A DNA stretch of 64,000 nucleotides from Dethiobacter alkaliphilus. GTDB taxonomy: Bacteria; Bacillota; Dethiobacteria; DTU022; UBA8154. Below are positions 26,815 to 34,688 of this stretch, one piece after another. Positions within the stretch are counted from its first letter, which is position 1. Each line of letters begins with the position of its first letter. A model generated the notes under the pieces. That model saw nothing but the letters and a program-made list of their open reading frames with translations, did no database searches and had not been told where the DNA came from. The stretch is taken from contig JAENYV010000004.1 in NCBI GenBank assembly GCA_016841605.1, positions 211,789 to 275,788 of the forward strand, given 5' to 3'. The translations under genes were made by a program, and so were the position numbers.

Positions 26815-27168
26815 AAAAGGCTTCCGTCCCTTAGGGACGGAAGCCTTGGCTTCACGCGGTACCACCCTGATTGAGCACATAGTGCCCCTCTCATTAAAAG
26901 GTACGGACCGGAACTCTCCTATCCCATACCCTTAACAACAGAGCAATACTGCTTCTGTGGTGTCAGGTACGGACTGCAAATATTTCCAGCCTTATACCCC
27001 CTTCCTTGTAACGGTGGAAGTTTCCGTCAAAGCCTACTGACCAGCCTCGAAAGCTCTGGCTTTCGGTTTGCTTTTCAAGAGTGTATTTCAGCAATTTAAG
27101 GTACCGGGTTGCACCACCCCCCGGCTCTCTGAGAACCGTCGATTGCCTACTTCTCTCCATCATCAGAT
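26815..27168 (-). promoter_or_regulatory. T-box riboswitch leader of the DctP-type TRAP operon
   Basis: Read on the minus strand. Stem I has the AGUA-type internal loop (AGAGAAGTAGG), the AGAGAG bulge (27130-27125) and the GGTGGTGC distal loop. A GACGG...CCGTTA element follows. The T-box sequence AATCAGGGTGGTACCGCG is at 26872-26855. The terminator stem GGCTTCCGTCCC / GGGACGGAAGCC is at 26847-26817, followed by TTTTTATA. GCAAT/ATTGC and GAGAG/CTCTT helices bracket the specifier loop TGAAATACA, and the codon next to the lower helix is UAC, suggesting tRNA-Tyr (inference). The next gene downstream is the TRAP binding protein. Confidence 0.9.
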
Positions 27169-27220
27169 TTACATAATAGAAAGATAAATTGTTTACTAAA
27201 ATAAACTAAATTTGTCCTTA

Positions 27221-27249
27221 ATTTTAGCACAGGATATTAAATTCGTCAA
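27221..27249 (-). promoter_or_regulatory. Promoter of the T-box/TRAP operon
   Basis: On the minus strand, TTGACG (27249-27244), 17-bp spacer, TAAAAT (27226-27221). It lies about 50 bp upstream of Stem I, so the leader RNA is about 400 nt. Confidence 0.65.
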
Positions 27250-27265
27250 TTAAAAATTTCAGCTC

Positions 27266-27559
27266 TTATCCCCGGAGTAATAAGTAGAAAATGATGATAT
27301 TGACCGCAATTAGTAAAGGGATTCCATGAGTAAAAAGATAATGCTTTGTTTTATGGTGGAATACTTTCATGCCCAGAAAAATACCTATTGCTCCTCCTGC
27401 CAGGGCTAGAATAAAAAATTTCCTTTCAGGTACTCTCCATTGATGTTTTATCGCTTTTTTTTTGTCAAAGCGAACAATAAAAAAACTATAAATGTTTAAG
27501 GCCGGCAATAAAATGGCCAATACCGTGTTAAGTGCGTTTAGTTGAGTAAAGTGCTCCAG
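27266..27559 (-). CDS. DUF1294-family small membrane protein
   Basis: The protein shows the DUF1294 pattern: a first helix, FDKKKAIKHQWRVPER, GGAIGIFLGMKVFHHKTKH and a final helix. The best ribosome-binding site AAAGGAG (27574-27568) lies 8 bp before an in-frame CTG at 27559, giving 97 residues. The only common start codon downstream, TTG 27520 (84 residues), has no ribosome-binding site. I therefore favour initiation at CTG, with modest confidence. Function is unknown; the family is a small integral membrane protein. Confidence 0.8.
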   Translation of the reverse strand: MEHFTQLNALNTVLAILLPALNIYSFFIVRFDKKKAIKHQWRVPERKFFILALAGGAIGIFLGMKVFHHKTKHYLFTHGIPLLIAVNIIIFYLLLRG

Positions 27560-27580
27560 GACGTTGTCTCCTTTCGAGTT

Positions 27581-28243
27581 TTATGGAAATTCATGAACTA
27601 CGTTTATTTCAGTTATCCGGCCGTCTGCTACGGCAAAGTCGATAAAAGTATAGGGATTATCTCCTTCATAAAATCTATAGGTGCCGTTTTGAGGGTCATC
27701 TTTTCCATCAGGTACTTGGGAGATTTCCGGATATGTTTCTTGTAAAAATTCCAGGTTGTCTCCCACTTTAATTCCCCGTTTTGTTAAGTACCGGTTTTCG
27801 GTTAGCTTCATCATGATGATGTAAAAGTCGGTCCCATTTTCCCGGGGTGAAAAGAGCTTCAGTTCCAGCCCGTCATAAGTAAGTTCACGGATAAATGAGC
27901 CTGTAAATGTATCGGCACCGGGACCCAGTTGCTCCGTTTTTTCTGCAAGTGGTGCGCCGAGCAGTTCCGAGAGTTCGATTTCATTATCCCAATTAAAAAG
28001 GTCTACTTCTTTTCCCTCAAAATGGATGGAAAATTCATCTGAAAATTCAGCGGGGGCCTCATTTTCTTCCAATATCACTTCCGCTTCCGAAACATTTTCT
28101 AGCGCCATATCATCCTGTGAATTTGCTGTGGGGATTTCACAGGGTTTGTCACCGGACAACGTCTTATCCCCGGAGGGAGAACACCCTGCCGCGCATACCG
28201 CCGCAAAAAAAACTGCAATGAACATTAATAAAAATTTTTTCAT
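27581..28243 (-). CDS. Hypothetical lipoprotein, 220 aa
   Basis: The N-terminus MKKFLLMFIAVFFAAVCAAG followed by C and SPSGDK is a lipoprotein signal, with the lipidated Cys at about residue 21. An acidic linker (residues about 40-65) leads to a folded domain with FEGKEVDLFNWDNEIELSEL, ELKLFSPRENGTDFYIIMMK and VGDNLEFLQETYPE, somewhat like small surface domains of Firmicute lipoproteins. AGAGGATAAC precedes ATG 28243. No function can be assigned. It lies 22 bp from the DUF1294 gene on the same strand. Confidence 0.75.
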   Translation of the reverse strand: MKKFLLMFIAVFFAAVCAAGCSPSGDKTLSGDKPCEIPTANSQDDMALENVSEAEVILEENEAPAEFSDEFSIHFEGKEVDLFNWDNEIELSELLGAPLAEKTEQLGPGADTFTGSFIRELTYDGLELKLFSPRENGTDFYIIMMKLTENRYLTKRGIKVGDNLEFLQETYPEISQVPDGKDDPQNGTYRFYEGDNPYTFIDFAVADGRITEINVVHEFP

Positions 28244-28549
28244 CAGTTATCCTCTTTTCATCAGAAAATCGAAATATATAATGTAGACTTAATTTCTAAG
28301 CCTTTAGTTCCTTCCCATGAGTTTTATTTTATACTATTTTCCTCTTTAGTATTTAGTCTGAGTAGAGAGTTGAATTAGAGGCTAAATCAAAGTCTTCGCG
28401 GTGCTTCCTGAAAAGGGGTCTTATGCCACGATTATGTAGATGCAAACTAATGCTGACAACATGCTAAATTTTGGGTATAATATTAAAAAAAAATTAATTA
28501 AGATATTTCCAGGTTACTTATGTAAAATGTTAAAAGGGAGAAAAAATTA
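28244..28549. other. Intergenic region
   Basis: This 306-bp AT-rich spacer lies between a minus-strand lipoprotein gene and a plus-strand MBL-fold gene. Both promoters should lie here, but I see no unambiguous pair, no long repeat and no small gene. Confidence 0.4.
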
Positions 28550-29287
28550 ATGAAAATTGCCAGTGGAATAGAAATGCTTGAAATATCCAGCATTGTAATG
28601 GGAAAATCGAGTATTATTAATCCAACGTTGCTCTGTGATAACGATACAGTAATTTTGGTCGATACTGGAAACCCGGGGCAATTACCTCAAATCCGCGAGG
28701 CAATTGAGCAGACAGGTGTGGCGTTTGATAGACTAAACATGGTGATTGTTACTCATCATGATATTGACCATATTGGATGCCTTTCGAGTATTCGAAAAGA
28801 ATTACCTGATAGTATCAAAGTACTTGCCCATAAAGAAGAAAAAGCATATATTCAGGGTGAAAAAAGACCGATAAAGCTAACTCTATTCGAAAACAACCGG
28901 AACTCAATGCCGGAGGAGATGAAAGCAATATATGAAAAAGTAAAAGCCGGTTATCGGAACTGTAGATCCAATGTAGATAAAACGCTGGCTGATGGTGAGG
29001 AATTACCATACTGCGGCGGAATCAATGTCATTCATACTCCCGGTCATACTCTAGGGCACATTTGCTTATATTTGCAGAAGTTTAAAACACTCATAGCAGG
29101 GGACGCTTTGTTTGTTGAAAGCGGGATGCTTGTCAAACCTCCTTCATTCATTAATTTTGATATGGACTTATGCATAAAATCCCTAAAAAAGCTAACAGAA
29201 TATAATATTGAAACAGTCGTTTGCTATCATGGGGGTCTATATAAAAATAATTCCAACCAGCGCATTGCAGCATTGGCGAATGAATAA
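28550..29287 (+). CDS. MBL-fold metallo-hydrolase
   Basis: This 245-residue metallo-beta-lactamase-fold protein contains VTHHDIDHIGC (positions about 65-75), a variant of HxHxDH in which the second His is Asp, as in many Firmicute members. It also has HTPGHTLGHICLY (third metal ligand), AGDALF (bridging Asp) and a late CYHGG. It is a cytoplasmic hydrolase of unknown substrate. AAAGGGAG precedes ATG 28550. It begins the visibly AT-rich accessory stretch. Confidence 0.85.
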   Translation: MKIASGIEMLEISSIVMGKSSIINPTLLCDNDTVILVDTGNPGQLPQIREAIEQTGVAFDRLNMVIVTHHDIDHIGCLSSIRKELPDSIKVLAHKEEKAYIQGEKRPIKLTLFENNRNSMPEEMKAIYEKVKAGYRNCRSNVDKTLADGEELPYCGGINVIHTPGHTLGHICLYLQKFKTLIAGDALFVESGMLVKPPSFINFDMDLCIKSLKKLTEYNIETVVCYHGGLYKNNSNQRIAALANE

Positions 29288-29391
29288 TAACAACATAATA
29301 TATTAAAAAGAGCCACTTCTCGAGTAGAAAATTGAATTAAATTACCGGTTGCCTGTAACATTGGCATATTGCTATTTTTCGAAAGAGGCTA

Positions 29392-29424
29392 AACCACCTG
29401 TGCAGAGGATAGGTGGTTATTTCT
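29392..29424 (+). terminator. Hairpin terminator after the MBL-fold gene
   Basis: AACCACCT (29392-29399) / AGGTGGTT (29411-29418) is followed by ATTTCTGTT. The rest of the spacer 29288-29589 is AT-rich, with no gene seen. Confidence 0.55.
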
Positions 29425-29589
29425 GTTATATCCAACAAAAATATCTAAATATGGCAGGAAAAAAAGAAATAAACGTTGAAAAGTATAATAGAAAAAGACA
29501 ATAAATGTTAAACTCGAAAATATGGGTCTTTTTAAAAAATCTTACGATTATTTTGGTGAGCAATACAAATATTCAATACCGGAGCAAAT

Positions 29590-29989
29590 ATGATTAATTT
29601 AGAGAATTTGTCAGTATCCATTATTAAAAAAATGTTTAGAGGTCAGGACATAGAGCAAGAAAGAAAAAAAGAAATGGCCTATGGCTTAAGCGTTCTTTTA
29701 GGCCTTTTAATTGAATTCAGTGTTTGTGTAGGAATTTCTTTGTTTCTACAGACAACAAAATTTTTAATACCCATTATGCTTTCAGCTTTATTTTTAAGAA
29801 TGTTTAATTGAATTTATCAATATCAGTATTTTAGTAATTTTGGGTGTTAATCCTCAAAATTTGGAAGATGATATAGCCCTACAGATTTTTGCTTTTTTAC
29901 CGCAGGTATTGCTAATGCTTATCTTGTCTTGTTATATCCGGAAAAAAGAGATGACTCTTTTTGGCAACAAGAAAGGTGAAAAACTATGA
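29590..29989 (+). pseudogene. agrB: AgrB-like processing protease, remnant with internal deletion and frameshift
   Basis: Two parts remain. 29590-29811 encodes 73 residues of an AgrB N-terminus (LSVSIIKKMFRGQDIEQERK, then helices). From 29810, in the +1 frame, an AgrB-like C-terminus continues for about 59 residues (ISILVILGVNPQNL, LPQVLLMLILSCYIRKKE) to TGA at 29987-29989. The central region of AgrB, which normally holds the catalytic His and Cys, is missing. The tail overlaps the kinase start, as in intact agr operons. The peptide-maturing protease is therefore probably dead at this locus. Confidence 0.75.
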
Positions 29990-30837
29990 AGACATCCTAC
30001 TATAGTGCAATACTAATCAGTGCTCTTCAAATGGTACTGCTGGCTATATTTTTAAACCAGCAGTTAATGCAAAAATACAATTACCTACAATTTCCAAATA
30101 ATGATATTGTTAATTTAGGTATCGGCTTTTTTGTATTTGGGCTTAACATACTGGTTATCATTGTTATCCGCAATCTTAATAAGACTAATCAAGAAATGGA
30201 AAGGCTCCGGATTAATGAATTAAAATTTCAGCATATAACTGAGCAGAATCTTATTTATCGTCAACATCATCATGACTTTAAAAAACATTTGCTTATATCG
30301 GAAACATATTTAAAAAAACACGATCTGGAAAAGTTGAAAAAATATCTTGCTACTTTTAGCGATAAACTTGATGAAGGGATATTTCACATAAATACAGGAT
30401 TAGAAGAATTGGACGCTTTATTTAATGTAAAGCTTAGTCATGCCTTAACAAAGAACATAAAAGTTAAATTCCATTGCATGGCGAAACTTGAACAGCACAA
30501 AGAGAATATTCTAGAACTGGTGATTATTTTGGGCAACCTCCTTGATAATGCCATAGAAGCTTGCGCTTCACTGGAAGAAAATATTGAGAGAAAATTGGAA
30601 GTTGAGCTTCGGGAAGACCTGTTTGGCACTGTCATTACTATGACAAATACTTATAATGGCATCATAATAGACGAAGAAAAACTGTTCACTCCAGGCTTTT
30701 CAAGCAAAAAGGGGAAGCAAGGGCAGAGGGGGCAGGGCCTTCCTATTGTCTACAAAACCATAAAAAAATTAGGTGGAAAACTTACAGTACAGCAAGATGC
30801 GGCTTGGTTTAAAGTAACTGCTGAAATAAAAAAATAA
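29986..30837 (+). CDS. agrC: AgrC-like sensor histidine kinase (GHKL type), short
   Basis: This 283-residue protein has two predicted N-terminal membrane helices (ISALQMVLLAIFL and IGFFVFGLNILVIIVI), a coiled linker and an HPK10-type kinase core. The H-box is QHHHDFKKHLL, the N-box is ILGNLLDNAIEAC and the G-box is KKGKQGQRGQGLPIVYK. Typical AgrC proteins are longer and have about six helices, so the peptide-sensing part is reduced here. It starts inside the end of the agrB remnant. No LytTR response regulator follows within the window. Confidence 0.85.
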   Translation: MKTSYYSAILISALQMVLLAIFLNQQLMQKYNYLQFPNNDIVNLGIGFFVFGLNILVIIVIRNLNKTNQEMERLRINELKFQHITEQNLIYRQHHHDFKKHLLISETYLKKHDLEKLKKYLATFSDKLDEGIFHINTGLEELDALFNVKLSHALTKNIKVKFHCMAKLEQHKENILELVIILGNLLDNAIEACASLEENIERKLEVELREDLFGTVITMTNTYNGIIIDEEKLFTPGFSSKKGKQGQRGQGLPIVYKTIKKLGGKLTVQQDAAWFKVTAEIKK

Positions 30838-30925
30838 TAGTGTAAAACATAAATGTTAATAAATGGATATATTCGTCCTTAATTTTGCTATTTTCGTCCA
30901 ATATTTTCATCTCCCTTTTTTTTTT

Positions 30926-30934
30926 TGTTATAAT
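30926..30934 (+). promoter_or_regulatory. Extended -10 promoter before agrD
   Basis: TGTTATAAT (30926-30934) is a TGnTATAAT extended -10 element, 28 bp before the agrD TTG. No clear -35 box is present. A separate promoter would allow agrD transcription independent of the upstream genes. Confidence 0.4.
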
Positions 30935-30961
30935 CCAAAAAAAGAAAAAAAAGGAGGTGTT

Positions 30962-31084
30962 TTGAAAGTGGCAAAAAGCAAATTACTGTCAATCTTTGGT
31001 GCGTTACTGCTATTTGTTGGTTCAGTGTCAGCTATCACACCTTGTTGCGCAGGTTGGTTTTACGAGCCGAAAAAGAGGGATTGA
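30962..31084 (+). CDS. agrD: AgrD-like cyclic lactone autoinducer peptide precursor
   Basis: 40 residues from TTG 30962, with AAGGAGGTGT directly upstream. The longer frame to 30863 is not needed. The layout is that of cyclic-lactone autoinducer precursors: a basic start (MKVAKSK), an amphipathic/hydrophobic leader (LLSIFGALLLFVGSVSA), a Cys-containing core (ITPCCAGWFYEP) and a charged tail. The tail KKRD differs from the usual acidic PxxL-type tail. The mature signal would be a thiolactone ring closed on one of the two Cys. With agrB broken nearby, maturation would need another AgrB. Confidence 0.75.
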   Translation: MKVAKSKLLSIFGALLLFVGSVSAITPCCAGWFYEPKKRD

Positions 31085-31347
31085 AATTAACAAATTAGTC
31101 ACACGGTGTGCAGTTAGTTTAAAGTCTTAGCAGTTGGTCGATCATTACAGAAATGCTTCAAATATCTGGTATAGGATGTCTAAAGAACGGATCTTTAATC
31201 AAGATTATATTTTGGTCGTTAACGAATTATGGTAATAACATCTTATGTAAAAATTTTTGATTATATGAAGAGCATATTGGAAGTCCGATATGTTTTCTAT
31301 TGGACAGAAAGCAGGATAAATATTATTATATTTGGGAGGAATTAGTA

Positions 31348-31941
31348 ATGAAAAAGAAAAAAATATCGGCCATATTTATTGTTCCACTTTTATTATTAAC
31401 CATTTTCCAAATTACTACTTTTGCCGCAACTCTTTATGATACTTCTTCTTGTTCCTGGACTTCAGAAAATGCAAGTTATGGACCTGATGACGGTTGGTTT
31501 GCAGTATACTCGTATGATGACTCAGGTGATGATTATTGCAAATGTAAAACTCAAGTAGTATATAACTCGTCAAACGTAAGTGCGATAAGAGATTATTACG
31601 ATGACGATAATGAATATCCGGGTTTGGATATAACAAATATGGACGATAATTTTGATGCCTATTCTTATACTTCAACTTTACCAGATCCGTATTTTGATGT
31701 AGATAATGACTTTCCATATAGTAATGGTAATGAAGAATCAGAAGTTACATGTGAATCACCTTATAGTATTTCTTCTGATACTGAATATAATTTTATTGTA
31801 TATTTTGATGAAATGTATCAGGAGGATACAGCTACTTTTCAGCTTAACACTTCTGAGAGTTACTGGAGTGGATTCTGGGGTGAATACCAAACAGACTGGC
31901 ATAGTCAACTAGGATCTGATCGAACGGTAGATATGCCTTAA
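31348..31941 (+). CDS. Secreted acidic protein, unknown function
   Basis: 197 residues from ATG 31348 (TGGGAGGA upstream). A clear signal peptide (MKKKKISAIFIVPLLLLTIF, cleavage after TTFA) is followed by a mature part very rich in Asp, Tyr and Ser, with four Cys (SCSW, CKCK, TCES). No known domain is recognised. Its place next to agrD suggests it could be an effector or a target of the peptide system, but this is only positional. The 263-bp spacer before it holds no other gene. Confidence 0.7.
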   Translation: MKKKKISAIFIVPLLLLTIFQITTFAATLYDTSSCSWTSENASYGPDDGWFAVYSYDDSGDDYCKCKTQVVYNSSNVSAIRDYYDDDNEYPGLDITNMDDNFDAYSYTSTLPDPYFDVDNDFPYSNGNEESEVTCESPYSISSDTEYNFIVYFDEMYQEDTATFQLNTSESYWSGFWGEYQTDWHSQLGSDRTVDMP

Positions 31942-31985
31942 CGATTTATCTTTTTACATCATAGGAAAAAACGGAGGGAAATATA

Positions 31986-32681
31986 ATGTATAAAAAAAAT
32001 TTGGTAATTCTTGGCGGGACTATTTTAGTAGGCTTGTTACTATTTATTTCCATGGTTTTAAACACTAGTGAAGCTATTGCTAGTAAAAACATAAAATTAG
32101 ATGAAAAAGTAAAATATACTTTAATAAAAGAAAAGGCTGTACAAAATGGTTCCAAAATATCAATGCTGCATAAATTTGAAAATGAAGCAGAAATAAAAGA
32201 TTTTGTAGCGCTAGCTAACGACAAGCTAACTGAACTGTCAGAAGAAAAGAACTTTGATAAACCTTTTATTGCTACAATAACACTTAAAAAACCCCTATCA
32301 TTACAAGAGTTCGAAAATCTTGTTTTTAAATATGAAATAGATATCTGCGACTACAAAATACGAGCATTTGAAGAAGATGGAACCCGGGTAACGATTTGCT
32401 CTAAACCTAAGAATGATTCATTGTTTAATAAGGACATAATTTTTGATGCTGACGAGCAATATACTGTGGCTGGGGTTATTGCCTTTACATGCAATGTAGA
32501 TGAAAATAATTTAGATAAAATAGTAGAAATGAAAAATGATAATAATAATGTTTATATCATAGATGTTGATAGCTATTTCGTTGGGAATGATGTGAAGGAA
32601 CAAACTGGGAAAAATATTGGGAAAGTAAAGGCAAATGATATCTATTGGTACTTAGAAGACTATAATTTAACCGATCAATAA
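31986..32681 (+). CDS. Hypothetical signal-anchored protein, 231 aa
   Basis: The N-terminal hydrophobic helix LVILGGTILVGLLLFISMVL is followed by an extracytoplasmic lysine- and aspartate-rich domain with no recognised family (PFIATITLKKPLSLQEFENL, VTICSKPKNDS, YIIDVDSYFVGND). CGGAGGGA precedes ATG 31986. It starts 45 bp after the secreted acidic protein and is probably co-transcribed with it. Codon use is AT-rich like its neighbours, consistent with an acquired accessory block. Confidence 0.7.
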   Translation: MYKKNLVILGGTILVGLLLFISMVLNTSEAIASKNIKLDEKVKYTLIKEKAVQNGSKISMLHKFENEAEIKDFVALANDKLTELSEEKNFDKPFIATITLKKPLSLQEFENLVFKYEIDICDYKIRAFEEDGTRVTICSKPKNDSLFNKDIIFDADEQYTVAGVIAFTCNVDENNLDKIVEMKNDNNNVYIIDVDSYFVGNDVKEQTGKNIGKVKANDIYWYLEDYNLTDQ

Positions 32682-32833
32682 GTTTTTAAAAAAAAGTGAA
32701 TAATGAAATGCACCCTCAGAGCCATGAGAGGATCCATAGGGACGGGAGGCCGTGGAAACATAAATTAATTATTTATCATACGAGGCTCACTCCCCTGACT
32801 TCTCTATCATTTTCAAAAAATAAAAAGCTAAGG

Positions 32834-32866
32834 GCGGTACTTTAAACCAGTACCGCTTCTCTTTAT
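32834..32866 (+). terminator. Hairpin terminator after the secreted-protein genes
   Basis: GCGGTACT (32834-32841) / AGTACCGC (32849-32856), loop of 7, followed by TTCTCTTTATTTC. It lies before the left end of the insertion element. Confidence 0.65.
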
Positions 32867-32938
32867 TTCTTTAATCTCCTTCTTGGATCCATCTTACATT
32901 CAACAACCAAAATATTTCCAAATGCAATATTTAAAATA

Positions 32939-34284
32939 GGGCTTCCTGCACAGCCCATTTTTTTGAAAAACTAAGCTGCAACGACCAAAAAACGGCCTGC
33001 CAGCAGCAAAAATGTTGTTCTGTAAGCTCGGAAAACGCTCTTTGAAAAGAAGACAAAAAGACCCCTGTACAGATGGGCCAGGTTCATCACTATCAGGTTC
33101 ATGATGATTACCGTTTCGCTGGTCTCTTGCAGCTTTGCCTTGATCAGGTTTAGCCCGCATCTTCGTTTTCCTTCACCAAACTTTCCTTCACTGCAGTTAC
33201 GGTCCAGGGCGTCCTGGTAGGCCTGTTTTTTGGCCTCCTTGTCCGGTTCTTTAGCTGGCCGGCCAAGTTTCGGGCCGCTTATGCGGATGCCTCTTTCGGT
33301 GCAATAAAGGATGTTACCACGGGTGCGGTAAATCTTATCCACATGGACCGATTCCGGGTAGAAGCCATGACGGAGCCTGTATCTTTCAACCGCTTCAATG
33401 AGGGTCATCCCTTCGTTGAAGTTATCCCAGGAGAGTTTCTCCAGATAGGCGAAACCTTAGATGCTGACCGCCAGCTAGGCCCCGAACTCCACGTTTGCCC
33501 TGGCTTTGCCCCGTACTATTGGCCGGACGTGGGGCTGGCTGATACTAACGATACGGTCTTCGACGCTATGGGTTTTATGATCATACATGTGTTTTTGCTG
33601 ACGGTAAAGTTTCTTGATGGTCATAAGCTCCAAAGTCTGACGCAGGTCAGTGGGCTTTCCATGTAGTATTCTTTCAGCTTCTCAATATTTTTAAGGTTGC
33701 GACGCACATAGCCAAGTTGTTTCCGCAGCGCCCGGCGCAGTTGTTTCTTCCGCGGTTGGCGCATTTTGGCCGTGCTCGCAGATATTTTCGTTAATTGTGT
33801 TGAGCTTCTCTGCGCTAAAGCGCTTGCGGAAGCGTACCATAAGTGACGGGTTGAAGGGCTTTTCGTTTGTGTATTCTTTGTAGCCAAGAAAGTACTGCAG
33901 ATACGGATTCTCCCGGATCTATTCGACCGTTTCTTCATCGGTCAGGCCCAATGTTTCTTTGATTACCAGTGCGCCAAAGGCTACTCTTGCCGTTTAGCCA
34001 CATTACTTGTGCCGCTGGGGAAAAGATCTGCGTAGCCGCCTTCAATCTCGTCCCAAGGTATCAAGCTGGATTTGATTACCCAAAGGTTATCGGCTGCCAG
34101 AGCACCACCGAATGGTAATATGAAGTCATTTATGGTCTGCTGATTGTCTTTTTTTCGATACATTTGTACTACCTCAAGTGCAAGGGTTTTTAAGATCTGT
34201 GATAGTTTTCCTTGCACTAATTATAGCATGAAAATGGGCTTAAATCCAGTGTTTATCGGGATCCGTGGGCTGTTAAGGAAGCCC
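32939..34284 (-). mobile_element. IS5-family-like insertion sequence, inactivated
   Basis: The ends are 19-bp imperfect inverted repeats: GGGCTTCCTGCACAGCCCA (32939-32957) and, read on the minus strand, GGGCTTCCTTAACAGCCCA (34284-34266), with 17 of 19 matching. The 1346-bp interior is one transposase gene with several lesions. TA flanks both ends, which would fit a 2-bp target duplication. Confidence 0.8.
32971..34163 (-). pseudogene. IS5-family transposase, broken
   Basis: Minus-strand fragments together cover a full transposase. The N-terminus from 34163 (MYRKKDNQQTINDF, LPFGGALAADNLWV, LIPWDEIEGGYADLF) is followed after a frame change by RENPYLQYFLGYKEY and FNPSLMVRFRKR near 33920-33830, where a TAG interrupts the reading just before IRENPYLQY. 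The C-terminus (33408-32971) has SEGKFGEGKRRCGL and TSETVIIMNLIVMNL. At least one stop and more than one frameshift make it non-functional. Confidence 0.85.
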
Positions 34285-34311
34285 TAAATAAACTTTAATT
34301 GGAGTTTAAAA

Positions 34312-34677
34312 ATGAATCCATTACTTAAATTCTCAGTTATTACCATTTTGTTCTATGCCGGCACATATATATACCTTAAAAGAAAGTTTAATATAAAAAC
34401 TTGCGGTTTTTATACTCGCACTAATAAAATTTATAAATATGGTGAAACATTTCTCTTAATATTAATTTTGATAGTAGGGGGTATAGCTCTATTTAGATAT
34501 AGTGTACCAATAGAACCGCCCTATTGGTACACTATACCATTTATGCTAATATGCATTTTTAGAGCGTTTATGGAATGGAAGTTTGATAAAGATGCAAAAA
34601 AATATATTTTATCATTACTCGAATTTGCGTTCCTATTAATTCTTCTATTTGGGTTAATTCACCTTTATAGCCCCTGA
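34312..34677 (+). CDS. DUF4181-like small membrane protein
   Basis: This 121-residue protein has about four helices (SVITILFYAGTYIYL, TFLLILILIVGGIALF, YTIPFMLICIFRAF and YILSLLEFAFLLILLFGLI). FRAFMEWKFDKDAKKYIL matches the pattern of DUF4181 proteins of Firmicutes. Function is unknown. It sits between the dead IS and the RAYT unit and is AT-rich. The ribosome-binding site is weak (TTGGAG). Confidence 0.65.
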   Translation: MNPLLKFSVITILFYAGTYIYLKRKFNIKTCGFYTRTNKIYKYGETFLLILILIVGGIALFRYSVPIEPPYWYTIPFMLICIFRAFMEWKFDKDAKKYILSLLEFAFLLILLFGLIHLYSP

Positions 34678-34688
34678 CCTGGGTATTG

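Noticed and set aside
26963..27163. 66-residue minus-strand frame
   Set aside because: It lies inside the T-box leader RNA, whose conserved structure explains the sequence.
33343..33666. 107-residue plus-strand frame within the IS element
   Set aside because: It is antisense to recognisable transposase fragments on the minus strand.
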